A stretch of 64,000 nt of DNA from Rhizobium sp. FY34 (lineage in GTDB: Bacteria > Pseudomonadota > Alphaproteobacteria > Rhizobiales > Rhizobiaceae), in the NCBI RefSeq assembly GCF_005222845.1, contig NZ_STFZ01000018.1, positions 372,001-436,000 on the forward strand, read 5' to 3'. Both the position numbers and the translations under genes were made by a program. Shown in pieces: positions 1 through 8,488 of the stretch (the first letter of the stretch is position 1; each line of letters opens with the position of its first letter). Below the pieces are notes generated by a model. That model was not told where the DNA came from. It ran no database searches and was given only the letters and a program-made list of their open reading frames with translations.

Positions 1-673
1 CCGCGACCCCCATGACGCCGACCATGACATAGGGTTTGGCCAGCGTTGCCGACGGCTGGAACCTTTCGCGGTAGATGGCTAGCGCGTCCATCAGCATGTC
101 TGGGGCGAAATGCGAGGCAAAGGCGTAAGGCAGTCCGAGCGCTGCGGCCAGATGCGCGCTGTAATGGCTGGAGCCCAGGAGCCAGATCGGTACCTGCGCA
201 TTCATGCCCGGTACCGCAAGAATGGCCTGGTCCTGGCGCGGGTGGCCAAGCAGGTGATGAAGCTCGATCACGTCATTGGGAAAATTCTCGGCGCCGGCAT
301 CCAGATTGCGACGCAGCGCGCGTGCGGTGCGCATATCCGTTCCCGGTGCCCGCCCAAGCCCGAGATCAACGCGGCCGGGAAACAGCGCTTCCAGCGTGCC
401 GAACTGTTCGGCAATCACCAGCGGTGAATGATTGGGCAGCATGATACCGCCCGAACCGATGCGGATGCGCTTTGTTGCCGCACCAATATGGCCGATGACG
501 ACGGCGGTGGCCGCACTGGCAATGCCCGGCATGCCATGGTGCTCGGCAAGCCAGATCCGGTGATAGCCGAGCTCCTCCGCCTTCTGCGCCAGCCGCCGTG
601 ACTGGTTGAGTGCTTCGCGGGCATTGCCACCTTCGGCGATCGGGGAGAGGTCGAGAATGGAAAAATGTATCAT
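1..673 (-). CDS. LLM-class flavin-dependent oxidoreductase (luciferase-like), C-terminus cut by window edge
   Basis: The reading frame opens at an ATG at 673 ([10 protein letters not shown]) and stays open to position 1, giving about 224 residues without a stop. The N-terminus has the bacterial-luciferase-like TIM-barrel features: an early strand followed by [10 protein letters not shown], then [12 protein letters not shown] near residues 40-50, [15 protein letters not shown] near 70-85 and [16 protein letters not shown] near 100-112. Such proteins use FMNH2 and O2 to oxidise small substrates; the substrate cannot be inferred. The gene is monocistronic as far as visible. Confidence 0.85.
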   Translation of the reverse strand, partial: MIHFSILDLSPIAEGGNAREALNQSRRLAQKAEELGYHRIWLAEHHGMPGIASAATAVVIGHIGAATKRIRIGSGGIMLPNHSPLVIAEQFGTLEALFPGRVDLGLGRAPGTDMRTARALRRNLDAGAENFPNDVIELHHLLGHPRQDQAILAVPGMNAQVPIWLLGSSHYSAHLAAALGLPYAFASHFAPDMLMDALAIYRERFQPSATLAKPYVMVGVMGVA

Positions 674-808
674 GGCGCAATGCTCTACATGGATCGGATC
701 CTGTCAATACATGTAGGTCTCTGGCGGCCGGTTTCGAAGGGCAGGGCCGCGATTTCTCGATCGTCGGCCCTACCGGCACTTGCTTTGTCCTGATGTGGAG
801 CGATCTTT

Positions 809-2131
809 TCAGGTGACGCAGCGCAGATGGGACTTGGCGCTAGCTGCGGTGCGCGCCGGCTCTTCATGGGCCTTTTGCGCAAATAGCGATAGTCTGGTCT
901 CCATCAGCGAGGCCTCTCCCATCATGCGGATCATTGCACCTTCCGTGGCAGCAACGATATCGCGGCTGCGCTCCAGCACGCCTTCGGTTTCCGTGGTCGC
1001 AAGATGCGCCAGAGAAATGCGTTGCAGTTCCAGCTCGCTGCTGCGGGCCATGCGCTCTGCGGGTTCCGTCAGCAATTGGAAGGTCGAGCCGAGGCTGCCG
1101 GCTTCCAGGGCAAGACCGCGTGCCGCCCGTGTGCCATCGGAAAGGCTGTTTTCCGCCTCCCGGCACTGCGCGAGAAAGGATCGAGCTGCAGCCATGCATT
1201 CATCGGCCAGTTCGCGGCACAGCCGGCTTGCCTCGGTGCTGTCGCTGCGTCTGCTATCGGCGCCATTGCCGGACGAGGCCGCCTGCGCATTTTGCAGGCT
1301 CACCGACAGATGCTCGGCCTTGATGGCGAGGCTGCCGATGGTGTGCCCAAGCGTCGACAATGCGTCCAGAGACAGGTTCGCCGCGTCATTGGCGGCAATG
1401 ATCCGTTCGGCGCGATCTTTTAGACGCAGGTCGCAGCCCTCGGCGCTTTTCAGCCGGTGTGTCACCAATTGCGCATCTTCGCTGCGCAGCCGTGCCGAGC
1501 GATATAGGACATCGATGGCGCCAGCCGCCTTGTGCGCGGTTGGCAGTGCCGCCGTCAGCCGCTCGCCGATGACGGCAAGATCCGCCTGGCTGCTGCGGGC
1601 CTGTTCGCGCAGATTGGCAATACTGCCATGCGAAGCCGTGATGTTGACGCTCAGCATCGACACCAGCCGATTGAATTGGGCGCGTACACCTTGCAGTTGA
1701 GGCGGAAAGTCCTGCGTGACGAGGCAGTTCATGTCGCCGTTCGACAGCCGCCGCATGGAATCTTCCAGGCCTGCAACGCTTGCTGCCTGCTCGCTGCCAC
1801 GGGCACGGATATCATCCTTCATCTGCGTCATGCCACGCGCGATCACGCCAATATCATCGTGCCGCTGCTGGTCGGCAATGTCGAAGGCGCTGACGAAGGC
1901 TTCCGTGTCGGAGGATTGATAGGCGAGCCTTGCAAGCGGTTCGCCGATTTTGGTTGCGATCTTGATGACCGCCAGGATGGCGGCCAGGGCCGCCGCGATG
2001 CTGAAGCCCAGGATCTCCGGCGAAATCCGAGCCGCCTTGATGGCGATCAGGATGACGGCGACGAGATTGAACGTCACGAAAAGCAGGATCGCCTCGATCG
2101 GTCTGTGCTTCAAGCGGGTGAACATCATCAT
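809..2131 (-). CDS. Membrane-anchored HAMP/coiled-coil protein, chemoreceptor-like but without signalling tip
   Basis: This 440-aa protein begins MMMFTRLK and has two hydrophobic segments near residues 14-30 and 38-57, with almost no periplasmic loop between them. HAMP-like sequence follows ([13 protein letters not shown]; later a second one around [11 protein letters not shown]), and then a long helical Ala/Glu/Arg-rich region to the C-terminus. It resembles the frame of a methyl-accepting chemotaxis protein, but the conserved hairpin tip (IAFQTNLLALNAAVEAARAG type) is absent; compare the complete receptor at 38597-40423. The role is unknown. It is divergent from ruvC. Three successive ATG codons make the exact start uncertain by 6 bases. 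Confidence 0.6.
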   Translation of the reverse strand: MMMFTRLKHRPIEAILLFVTFNLVAVILIAIKAARISPEILGFSIAAALAAILAVIKIATKIGEPLARLAYQSSDTEAFVSAFDIADQQRHDDIGVIARGMTQMKDDIRARGSEQAASVAGLEDSMRRLSNGDMNCLVTQDFPPQLQGVRAQFNRLVSMLSVNITASHGSIANLREQARSSQADLAVIGERLTAALPTAHKAAGAIDVLYRSARLRSEDAQLVTHRLKSAEGCDLRLKDRAERIIAANDAANLSLDALSTLGHTIGSLAIKAEHLSVSLQNAQAASSGNGADSRRSDSTEASRLCRELADECMAAARSFLAQCREAENSLSDGTRAARGLALEAGSLGSTFQLLTEPAERMARSSELELQRISLAHLATTETEGVLERSRDIVAATEGAMIRMMGEASLMETRLSLFAQKAHEEPARTAASAKSHLRCVT

Positions 2132-2259
2132 GATGGACCTCCAGTCTTGGGTTCCCGCTCCCTTTAGAGCGATTCGAGCCAGTGAGCTGCCTATGTTTAA
2201 CGGTACGCGTCAGGATCGAAATCCTAAGCTTAACTCTTGGTTAACGTCATTCGATATCT

Positions 2260-2274
2260 GTTTCTATTTCGTTC
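2260..2274 (+). promoter_or_regulatory. Imperfect alphaproteobacterial SOS (LexA) box upstream of ruvC
   Basis: The sequence GTTT-N7-GTTC lies 48 bases before the ruvC start. Alphaproteobacterial LexA boxes are GTTC-N7-GTTC, so there is one mismatch in the left half. ruv genes are SOS-regulated in many bacteria, which makes the position plausible. No functional evidence is available. Confidence 0.35.
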
Positions 2275-2321
2275 ACATTGCGACTGGTGGATGCCAGGCC
2301 AAAGGGAGTACAATTTTTCCC

Positions 2322-2834
2322 ATGAGCAACACGATTCGTATTATTGGCATTGATCCGGGCCTGCGCCGCACCGGCTGGGGCGTCATCGAGACCATCGGCA
2401 ACAGCCTGCGGTTCGTGGCCTCCGGCACCGTGACATCCGATGGGGATATGGATCTCGCCTCGCGTCTGTGCCAGTTGCATGACGGACTGGCCGAGGTGGT
2501 GCACAGCTATCAGCCGGATGAGGCAGCCGTGGAGCAGACCTTCGTCAACAAGGATGCGGTGGCGACGCTGAAGCTCGGCCAGGCGCGTGGCGTGGTGATG
2601 TTGGTGCCGGCACGTGCCGGCCTGCCTGTTTCCGAATACGCCCCGAATGCGGTGAAGAAAGCCGTCATCGGCGTGGGCCATGGCGAGAAACAGCAGATCC
2701 ACATGATGCTGAAGATCCTCATGCCGAAGGCCGAGTTCAAGGGCAATGATGCCGCCGATGCTTTGGCCATCGCCATTTGCCATGCGCACAACCGGGGCGG
2801 TCACCGGATGCGCCAGATCCTTGCCAGCGCCTGA
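2322..2834 (+). CDS. ruvC: Holliday junction resolvase RuvC
   Basis: RuvC is the endonuclease that cuts Holliday junctions after branch migration by RuvAB. This 170-aa protein has the usual length and the full acidic quartet: D11 in IGIDPGL, E71 in AAVEQTF, and D143 and D146 in [11 protein letters not shown]. The start at 2322 is preceded by AAAGGGAG; a longer upstream frame exists, but it would add sequence foreign to the family. The gene is followed not by ruvA but by a toxin-antitoxin pair, with a 56-base gap that carries a palindrome. Confidence 0.96.
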   Translation: MSNTIRIIGIDPGLRRTGWGVIETIGNSLRFVASGTVTSDGDMDLASRLCQLHDGLAEVVHSYQPDEAAVEQTFVNKDAVATLKLGQARGVVMLVPARAGLPVSEYAPNAVKKAVIGVGHGEKQQIHMMLKILMPKAEFKGNDAADALAIAICHAHNRGGHRMRQILASA

Positions 2835-2841
2835 TTTGTTC

Positions 2842-2892
2842 TTGACTTGTTCTCTTGAGCTCGATAAGTAATACCTCGGAGGTATTACTTAT
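2842..2892 (+). promoter_or_regulatory. Promoter plus 29-bp palindromic operator overlapping the start of vapB (first module)
   Basis: A perfect inverted repeat has left arm 2864-2877 (ATAAGTAATACCTC), one central G at 2878 and right arm 2879-2892 (GAGGTATTACTTAT). It contains the Shine-Dalgarno GGAGG (2878-2882) and the first two bases of the ATG at 2891. A possible promoter is TTGACT at 2842-2847, 17 bases, then TAAGTA at 2865-2870, so the palindrome would cover the -10 box. SpoVT/AbrB-fold antitoxins commonly repress their own promoters through palindromes, so this is most simply the autoregulatory operator. In RNA the same bases would fold into a hairpin hiding the ribosome site. The palindrome is directly seen; its function is inferred. 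Confidence 0.7.
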
Positions 2893-3151
2893 GCGAGTCA
2901 CTGAAAAAGGCCAGGTCACCATTCCAAAGGACATACGCGATCGCCTGGGCATCACGCCCGGATCGGATGTGGAGTTCGTCGTGGCCGATGAAGGCGTCAT
3001 GCTCGTCAAGGTCGGCGATGCCAGGGATGCGTTCCAGAGCTTTGATGACTGGGCGAAAAGCGTCGAGGGACGCTTCGATCTGAACGGACTGTCGGTCGAT
3101 GAGCATATGGACTGGTTGCGAGGGCCGCGTGATGACCTCGACCGTCATTGA
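2891..3151 (+). CDS. vapB: VapB-type antitoxin, SpoVT/AbrB fold (first module, between ruvC and ruvA)
   Basis: The protein is 86 aa. The N-terminal swapped-hairpin DNA-binding domain is recognisable as MRVTEKGQVTIPKDIRDRLGI, followed by PGSDVEFVV. The C-terminal half (SFDDWAKSVEGRF, then DEHMDWLRG) is the expected toxin-binding tail. The start at 2891 is chosen because the AbrB fold begins there and GGAGG lies 8 bases upstream. It overlaps the downstream PIN-domain toxin by 20 bases, the usual translational coupling of antitoxin and toxin. It probably represses itself through the palindrome covering its start. Confidence 0.88.
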   Translation: MRVTEKGQVTIPKDIRDRLGITPGSDVEFVVADEGVMLVKVGDARDAFQSFDDWAKSVEGRFDLNGLSVDEHMDWLRGPRDDLDRH

Positions 3152-3548
3152 CACGAATGTCCTGATCGATGTGCTCGGTCCCGCCAGCCCGTCTCGGATC
3201 TGGTCGCTTGCTGCGTTGAAGCAGTGCTTTCATGATGGGGAGCTGGTTCTCAATCCTGTCATCTGGTCTGAATTGTCGGCATCGTCGCTTAGTGAACAGG
3301 AGATCAGCCTCGCTTTCGGCTGGCTTGATCTGAAGCGGGAGCAACTGTCGTATGACGTCGCGTTTCGTGCCGGAAAAGCGCATTTTGCCTATCGAAAGGC
3401 AGGTGGATTGCGGGAGCGGACTTTGCCGGATTTCCTGATCGGCGCGCATGCTACTGTTCGAGGCCATCGTCTGCTGACCCGAGATCCGCAGCGTTACCGC
3501 AACTACTTCCCCGATATCGTTCTCATCTCTCCCGAAACCCATCCCTGA
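3132..3548 (+). CDS. vapC: VapC-type PIN-domain ribonuclease toxin (first module)
   Basis: The protein is 138 aa, the normal length for a PIN toxin. The four acidic metal ligands are visible: D7 in TVIDTNVLID, E47 in VIWSELSA, D100 in LPDFLIGAHA and D118 in LTRDPQRYRNYFP. PIN toxins are Mg-dependent RNases, often cutting tRNA or rRNA, held inactive by their antitoxin. The start at 3132 puts the PIN fold at the N-terminus; a longer frame from 3099 would lie inside the antitoxin. It ends 12 bases before ruvA, so it is embedded in the ruv transcription unit. The catalytic set looks intact. Confidence 0.9.
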   Translation: MTSTVIDTNVLIDVLGPASPSRIWSLAALKQCFHDGELVLNPVIWSELSASSLSEQEISLAFGWLDLKREQLSYDVAFRAGKAHFAYRKAGGLRERTLPDFLIGAHATVRGHRLLTRDPQRYRNYFPDIVLISPETHP

Positions 3549-3560
3549 CGGACCCCATTC

Positions 3561-4178
3561 ATGATCGGCAAGCTCAAAGGCACCATTGACGAGATCGGCG
3601 ACGATTATGTGCTCGTGGATGTGCATGGCGTCTGTTACGTCGTCTATTGCGCATCCCGCACGCTGGGCCGCCTCGGTTCCGCGGGTGAAGCTATCGTGCT
3701 GTTCATCGAGACCTATGTGCGAGAAGACCAGCTGAAACTCTTCGGCTTCATGAGCGCGCTGGAGCGCGAATGGTTCAACCTGCTGCAGAGCGTGCAAGGG
3801 GTCGGTGCCAAGGTGGCGCTTGGGGTATTGTCGACCCTGACCCCGTCTGAGCTTGCCAATGCGATTGCCCTGCAGGACAAGGCCGCCGTTTCACGCGCGC
3901 CGGGCGTTGGCCCTAAGGTTGCGGTGCGCATCGTCACGGAGTTGAAGAACAAGGCGCCAGCTTTTGCCGGTGATGCTAGCGCCAATATCGGCCTCAAGCA
4001 GGAACTGGGCGAGGGCGTTGCCGCAGCGCCTGTGGCCGATGCAGTCTCCGCCCTCACCAATCTCGGTTATTCGCGCGACCAGGCGGCCAATGCTGTGGCT
4101 GCCGCGCTGAAGAATGGCGGCGAGGGGGCCGACAGCGCTAAGCTGATCCGGTTGGGGCTGAGGGAGCTTTCGCAGTAA
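3561..4178 (+). CDS. ruvA: Holliday junction branch migration protein RuvA
   Basis: The protein has 205 aa. RuvA tetramers bind four-way junctions and load RuvB. Domain I is the OB fold ([21 protein letters not shown]). Domain II has helix-hairpin-helix motifs ([16 protein letters not shown] and [16 protein letters not shown] near residues 74-135). Domain III is the RuvB-binding UBA-like end ([18 protein letters not shown]). It starts 12 bases after the first VapC gene and is separated from ruvB by a second antitoxin-toxin pair. The ribosome site is weak, which fits translation partly coupled to the gene before. Confidence 0.96.
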   Translation: MIGKLKGTIDEIGDDYVLVDVHGVCYVVYCASRTLGRLGSAGEAIVLFIETYVREDQLKLFGFMSALEREWFNLLQSVQGVGAKVALGVLSTLTPSELANAIALQDKAAVSRAPGVGPKVAVRIVTELKNKAPAFAGDASANIGLKQELGEGVAAAPVADAVSALTNLGYSRDQAANAVAAALKNGGEGADSAKLIRLGLRELSQ

Positions 4179-4246
4179 TTCCGCTATTTTTGCATATTTC
4201 CATCCAGACTGGTAGAGTTTGCCAAATTGAAAAACGGAGGAAGACA

Positions 4247-4534
4247 ATGACGATGTGGGAAGTCACGCTTTCGCCGAAGGGCCAGGTCACGATACCGAAA
4301 GAGATGCGTGAGGCGCTCGATCTGCGGCCAGGCGATCAATTGATATATAGCGTGGTGGATGGCGAGGTTGTCGTCACTCCGAAGAATGTCGATCTGAAGG
4401 ATCTGGCCGGTTTTTTGGGAAATCCGCCGAACGGGCAGGCAAGCCTTGAAGACATTGAGTCGGCCGCAGTCAAGGCGGCTGGCGCAAACGTCTTCGACAG
4501 CCTGTCTGACAATCATTCCGATGTCGCCGCATGA
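4247..4534 (+). CDS. vapB: VapB-type antitoxin, SpoVT/AbrB fold (second module, between ruvA and ruvB)
   Basis: The protein is 95 aa, with the AbrB/MazE core VTLSPKGQVTIPKEMREAL and DLRPGDQLIYSVVDGEVVV at residues 5-45. It is preceded by a strong GGAGG at 4236-4240; an upstream in-frame ATG at 4190 is less likely. The C-terminal tail differs from the first antitoxin apart from the GQVTIPK core, so it probably pairs specifically with its own toxin. Stop and next start share ATGA at 4531-4534. A small palindrome, CCAG-A-CTGG, lies at 4204-4212, but its role is uncertain. Confidence 0.88.
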   Translation: MTMWEVTLSPKGQVTIPKEMREALDLRPGDQLIYSVVDGEVVVTPKNVDLKDLAGFLGNPPNGQASLEDIESAAVKAAGANVFDSLSDNHSDVAA

Positions 4535-4935
4535 TGCTCTATGGCCTCGATACAAATATCCTGGTTCGATTGCTGGTGAATGATGACCCGCAGCAAAGGC
4601 GGGCCGCTCTTGAATTTGCAGAGGGTCTCGGGCGTGACTACAGCGCATTTGTGTCACTCCTGACGATCGTGGAGCTGGATTGGGCGTTGCGGTCACAACT
4701 TGGGTTTGGGCGCCAGGATACGGTCAGAGCGCTTGGACAGTTGCTGCGGTCTCGGGGTTTGATCTTCGAGCATCATGCGCTGGTCGTGAAGGCTTTGCGC
4801 CTGGTGGCCGAGGACAATGCGGATCTGGCCGATGCGCTGATCGCCGCCCGTGCGCTTGAAGCGGGGTGCATCTGTGTGAAAACCTTTGATAAGAAAGCCG
4901 CGGCGCGTGTGCCCGGAATGGAACTCCTGGCATGA
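4531..4935 (+). CDS. vapC: VapC-type PIN-domain ribonuclease toxin (second module), overlapping ruvB
   Basis: The protein is 134 aa with PIN-domain ligands D7 ([12 protein letters not shown]), E48 ([10 protein letters not shown]), D98 ([14 protein letters not shown]) and D120 ([16 protein letters not shown]). It resembles the toxin partners of AbrB-type antitoxins and is clearly different from the first toxin, so the two modules are not a recent tandem copy. The start overlaps the antitoxin stop by 4 bases. Its own TGA overlaps the ruvB ATG (ATGA at 4932-4935), so ruvB translation is probably coupled to toxin translation. The toxin appears catalytically intact. Confidence 0.9.
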   Translation: MMLYGLDTNILVRLLVNDDPQQRRAALEFAEGLGRDYSAFVSLLTIVELDWALRSQLGFGRQDTVRALGQLLRSRGLIFEHHALVVKALRLVAEDNADLADALIAARALEAGCICVKTFDKKAAARVPGMELLA

Positions 4936-5972
4936 CCTTACCCAATCCCATTCTGTCGCCGGTCAAGAAGGGCGAAGACCTTGATGCGGCGCTGCGCCCG
5001 CAGACGCTGGATGAGTTTACCGGCCAGGCGGATGCGCGCGCCAATCTGAAAATCTTCATCGAGGCGGCGAAGAACCGGGGCGAGGCGCTGGATCATGTGC
5101 TGTTCGTCGGGCCGCCGGGTCTTGGCAAGACGACGCTGGCGCAGATCATGGCGAAGGAACTGGGCGTCAATTTCCGCTCGACCTCCGGCCCGGTGATTGC
5201 CAAGGCCGGCGATCTTGCAGCGCTCCTCACCAATCTGGAAGAACGCGACGTGCTGTTCATCGATGAGATCCATCGCTTGAGCCCGGCGGTGGAAGAAATT
5301 CTCTATCCGGCCATGGAGGATTTCCAGCTGGATCTCATCATCGGCGAGGGGCCGGCGGCGCGTTCCGTGAAGATCGACCTGTCGAAGTTCACGCTGGTGG
5401 CGGCGACAACCCGCCTTGGGCTTCTGACGACGCCGCTGCGCGATCGTTTCGGCATTCCTGTGCGCCTGAACTTCTATACCGTCGAGGAACTGGAGCTGAT
5501 CGTGCGGCGCGGTGCGCGGCTGATGAGCCTTGGCATTACCGATGACGGCGCGCGCGAAATAGCGCGCCGCGCGCGCGGCACGCCGCGTATCGCCGGGCGC
5601 CTGCTGCGCCGTGTACGTGATTTCGCCGAAGTCGCACGCGCCGAAGCCGTGACCCGCCAGATCGCCGATGAGGCGCTGACGCGTCTCAATGTCGATAATA
5701 TGGGTCTCGACCAGCTCGACAAGCGCTATCTCAGCATGATTGCGGTGAATTTCGCCGGTGGCCCGGTCGGCATCGAGACGATCGCGGCGGGCCTGTCGGA
5801 GCCGCGCGATGCGATCGAAGACATTATCGAGCCCTACATGATCCAGCAGGGTTTCATCCAGCGCACGCCGCGCGGCCGGGTGCTGACGGCAACCGCCTGG
5901 AAGCATCTGGGCCTGCAGCCGCCGAAGGATATGGAAGCGGCGCAGTTCCGCCTGACCCTCGAGGATGACTGA
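4932..5972 (+). CDS. ruvB: Holliday junction branch migration ATPase RuvB
   Basis: RuvB is the AAA+ motor that drives branch migration on RuvA-bound junctions. This 346-aa protein has the family's normal length. Walker A is GPPGLGKT at residues 60-67 and Walker B is VLFIDEIH at 107-114. [18 protein letters not shown] carries sensor 1 and the arginine finger region, and the C-terminal winged helix has the [16 protein letters not shown] signature. The start codon lies inside the stop of the upstream VapC gene. No independent Shine-Dalgarno is obvious between the two. A NUDIX gene follows after 3 bases. Confidence 0.97.
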   Translation: MTLPNPILSPVKKGEDLDAALRPQTLDEFTGQADARANLKIFIEAAKNRGEALDHVLFVGPPGLGKTTLAQIMAKELGVNFRSTSGPVIAKAGDLAALLTNLEERDVLFIDEIHRLSPAVEEILYPAMEDFQLDLIIGEGPAARSVKIDLSKFTLVAATTRLGLLTTPLRDRFGIPVRLNFYTVEELELIVRRGARLMSLGITDDGAREIARRARGTPRIAGRLLRRVRDFAEVARAEAVTRQIADEALTRLNVDNMGLDQLDKRYLSMIAVNFAGGPVGIETIAAGLSEPRDAIEDIIEPYMIQQGFIQRTPRGRVLTATAWKHLGLQPPKDMEAAQFRLTLEDD

Positions 5973-5975
5973 CTG

Positions 5976-6491
5976 ATGAAGGACCCCAACCGCATCCGCA
6001 TCAAATACAAGGGCAAGCGCACATTCCAGATGCGCATTGCCGGCCTTGGCTTTCGCAATGGCCATGTGCTGGTGCACCGCGCCACGCATGAGACCTTCTG
6101 GACCTTTCCCGGCGGCGGTGCGGAAATGGGCGAGACCTCGCAGCAGACGCTTGAGCGCGAAATGGTCGAAGAGCTTGGGGCCAAGGTGGTCGTTCAGCGT
6201 CTTCTCTGGATGGTGGAGAACTTCTTCCACTATGAGGGCCGCGATTGCCACGAGCTGGGGCTTTATTACCTGATGGACCTGCCGGAGGATTTTCCCTTCG
6301 AACCGGAAGTCATCATCCACCGCATCGTGGACGGCGGCAATGAGCTGGAATTCAAATGGGTTCCCGCAACAGTCGAACGCCTGAAGCAGCTCGACATCCC
6401 GCCCTATTTCATTGCCGATGAGATCGAGACCCTGCCGGATGTGCCGCGCCATCTGGTCTGGCACGATTACGATCTTGATCAGAAGCCATAG
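5976..6491 (+). CDS. NUDIX hydrolase
   Basis: The 171-aa protein has a complete NUDIX box, GGAEMGETSQQTLEREMVEE followed by LG, at about residues 48-70; it fits G-x5-E-x7-REMxEE-LG. NUDIX enzymes hydrolyse nucleoside diphosphates linked to another group, using Mg held by the REMVEE glutamates. The actual substrate is not predictable. It starts 3 bases after ruvB and so is the last gene of the ruv transcription unit. Confidence 0.88.
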   Translation: MKDPNRIRIKYKGKRTFQMRIAGLGFRNGHVLVHRATHETFWTFPGGGAEMGETSQQTLEREMVEELGAKVVVQRLLWMVENFFHYEGRDCHELGLYYLMDLPEDFPFEPEVIIHRIVDGGNELEFKWVPATVERLKQLDIPPYFIADEIETLPDVPRHLVWHDYDLDQKP

Positions 6492-6604
6492 GCAAGCCAC
6501 ACCGTCTGCTGATTAGGCGTCGAGTGTTCGGCTTTGCAAGCGGCACCAGACTGGCTAAAGACGACATTACAAGCTCATTTTCGCTCGGAAAACCTGCAAA
6601 CACC

Positions 6605-7060
6605 ATGTCAGACCTGTTTCATCATCTCTCGGGCCAGCTGGTCGATGGCGGACATCGGCTAGTCCAGCGCGTTTATTACGAGGACACGGATTTTTCCGGT
6701 CTGGTCTATCATGCGCGCTATCTGCATTTCCTGGAGCGCGGGCGTACGGATTACCTGCGCTGTCTGGGCTGCGAGCAGAGCGCGCTTTTGCAGGTCGATG
6801 AGGAGGGGCTTGTCTTCGTCGTCCACCGCATGGAGATTGATTTCAAGGCGCCGGCGCGTATGGACGATGTGCTCACCATCCTGACCAGGACCGAAAAGGC
6901 CGGAGGGGCAAAAATGGTGCTGGTCCAGGAAATCCGTCGTGATGACACGCTTTTGATCGCAGCCAAGGTCATCATCGCCGTGATCAACCGTAATGGCCGG
7001 CCGCGCCGGCTTCCCGAGACGCTTGCGCAGTCCTTTTCGCCGGCCTCGCGGCTCGTGTGA
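6605..7060 (+). CDS. ybgC: Acyl-CoA thioesterase YbgC (Tol-Pal operon)
   Basis: The 151-aa hot-dog-fold protein carries the 4HBT signature YYEDTDFSGLVYHARYLHFLERGR at residues 23-46 (shown here only to identify it: catalytic Asp in EDTDFSG, then YHARYL). YbgC acts on acyl-CoA/ACP thioesters and sits first in most tol-pal operons. The start at 6605 (MSDLFHHLSG) is preferred to the GTG at 6524 by family length. A 216-base gap separates it from tolQ. Confidence 0.92.
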   Translation: MSDLFHHLSGQLVDGGHRLVQRVYYEDTDFSGLVYHARYLHFLERGRTDYLRCLGCEQSALLQVDEEGLVFVVHRMEIDFKAPARMDDVLTILTRTEKAGGAKMVLVQEIRRDDTLLIAAKVIIAVINRNGRPRRLPETLAQSFSPASRLV

Positions 7061-7276
7061 TCATCTCCCGGTAATACATTGTTAACGATAATATAGTCTT
7101 ACTGACGCTAGAGGAATTTGTGCGGCGCACGCCTTCCTTTGACCAAATTTGAAGGCGAGAAGGCCAGCTGCAATCTCAGCACCATGGGCAATCAGCGCGG
7201 TCGCGCCTTCAACGTCAGCGCTTGCGAACCGGCCCGTATTTGCGTGCCGGGCGATTCGATTCGGGGATAGGGTAAG

Positions 7277-7996
7277 ATGGAACAGGCAGATCTGGCAGCG
7301 GCCGTGCATTCGGTGAGCCTCTGGGCGCTTTTCATGCAGGCTGGCTTGATCGTCAAGCTGGTGATGATCGGCCTGATGGGTGCATCCGTCTGGACCTGGG
7401 CCATCATCATCGACAAGTCCATGAGTTTCACCAAGGCAAGGCGCCAGTTCGACCAGTTCGAGCAGGTCTTCTGGTCGGGGCAGTCGCTTGAAGACCTCTA
7501 CCGGACACTGGCCGAGCGGCAGAACACCGGTCTTGCGGCAATCTTCGTGGCGGCCATGCGCGAGTGGAAGAAGAGCTTCGAGCGCGGTGCACGTTCGCCC
7601 ATCGGGTTGCAGATGCGTATCGACCGCGCCATGGACGTAACAATGTCGCGCGAGAGCGAGCATTTCGAGGCTCGCCTCGGCTCGCTGGCCACTATCGGTT
7701 CCGCCGGTCCCTTCATCGGCCTGTTCGGCACGGTTGTCGGCATTATGACCTCGTTCCAGGCCATTGCCGGTTCGAAATCCACCAATCTCGCGGTCGTTGC
7801 GCCGGGTATTGCCGAAGCGCTGCTGGCCACCGCCATCGGCCTTGTCGCCGCTATCCCGGCCGTCATGGCCTACAACAAGTTCATGGGCGATGCCGGCAAG
7901 CTGTCGGCGCGCATGGAAGGCTTCGCAGACGAGTTTTCCGCCATTCTGTCTCGTCAGATTGACGAAAAGCTGCAGCCGCGTCAGGCGGCCCAGTAA
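7277..7996 (+). CDS. tolQ: Tol-Pal inner-membrane proton channel subunit TolQ
   Basis: The 239-aa MotA/ExbB-family protein has three membrane segments: about residues 15-38 ([20 protein letters not shown]), 137-160 ([20 protein letters not shown]) and 172-195 ([15 protein letters not shown]). TolQ with TolR uses the proton gradient to energise TolA, pulling the outer membrane inward during division. AGGGTAAG precedes the start. The 216-base upstream region may carry a promoter; TAATAT at about 7090 is a possible -10 box. Confidence 0.95.
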   Translation: MEQADLAAAVHSVSLWALFMQAGLIVKLVMIGLMGASVWTWAIIIDKSMSFTKARRQFDQFEQVFWSGQSLEDLYRTLAERQNTGLAAIFVAAMREWKKSFERGARSPIGLQMRIDRAMDVTMSRESEHFEARLGSLATIGSAGPFIGLFGTVVGIMTSFQAIAGSKSTNLAVVAPGIAEALLATAIGLVAAIPAVMAYNKFMGDAGKLSARMEGFADEFSAILSRQIDEKLQPRQAAQ

Positions 7997-8020
7997 ACCG
8001 TCGGATCAGGGAGTTCACTC

Positions 8021-8479
8021 ATGGGTATGTCGGCTGGCGGATCAAAGGGTTCGGGTGGCGGTCGTCGCGGTCGTCGCGGCCGCAGCCGTGGCGGCGCGAT
8101 CAGCGAAATCAACGTTACACCGCTGGTGGACGTCATGCTCGTGCTGCTGATCATCTTCATGGTCGCTGCACCGATGATGACGGTCGGCGTGCCTGTCGAC
8201 CTGCCGCAATCCAGTGCCAATCCGATGAATTCGGAAACGCAGCCGATCACCATTTCCGTGGATGCGCAGGGGAAAATCTTCCTCCAGGAAACCCCCATCA
8301 CGCTGGAAGAGATCGTGCCTAAGCTGCAGGCGATCGCCACCACTGGCTATAATGAACGCATCATGGTGCGCGGCGATACGGCTGCGGCCTATGGCATCGT
8401 CATCCAGGTCATGGGCCAGATCAGCGGGGCCGGCTTCAAGAATATCGGCCTGCCAACCCTGCCCAAGCAGGGGACGTGA
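8021..8479 (+). CDS. tolR: Tol-Pal inner-membrane protein TolR
   Basis: The 152-aa ExbD/TolR-family protein has a Gly/Arg-rich cytoplasmic start ([15 protein letters not shown]), then [20 protein letters not shown] at about residues 28-48. This is the single membrane helix with the essential Asp for proton passage. A periplasmic domain follows. The Arg/Gly-rich N-terminal tail is longer than in enterobacterial TolR. It lies 24 bases after tolQ with GGGAG upstream. Confidence 0.95.
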   Translation: MGMSAGGSKGSGGGRRGRRGRSRGGAISEINVTPLVDVMLVLLIIFMVAAPMMTVGVPVDLPQSSANPMNSETQPITISVDAQGKIFLQETPITLEEIVPKLQAIATTGYNERIMVRGDTAAAYGIVIQVMGQISGAGFKNIGLPTLPKQGT

Positions 8480-8488
8480 TCGTTCGCA

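Noticed and set aside
4204..4212. CCAG-A-CTGG as the operator of the second antitoxin
   Set aside because: It is too short to be convincing; kept only as a remark in the gene entry.
2891..4935. The two vapBC pairs as a tandem duplication
   Set aside because: Toxins and antitoxin tails differ too much; only the common GQVTIPK core and PIN acidic residues agree, so separate origin is likelier.
4938..6500. 520-codon open frame antisense to ruvB and the NUDIX gene
   Set aside because: It mirrors the codon pattern of the sense genes in GC-rich DNA, has no recognisable domain, and the sense frames have clear catalytic motifs.
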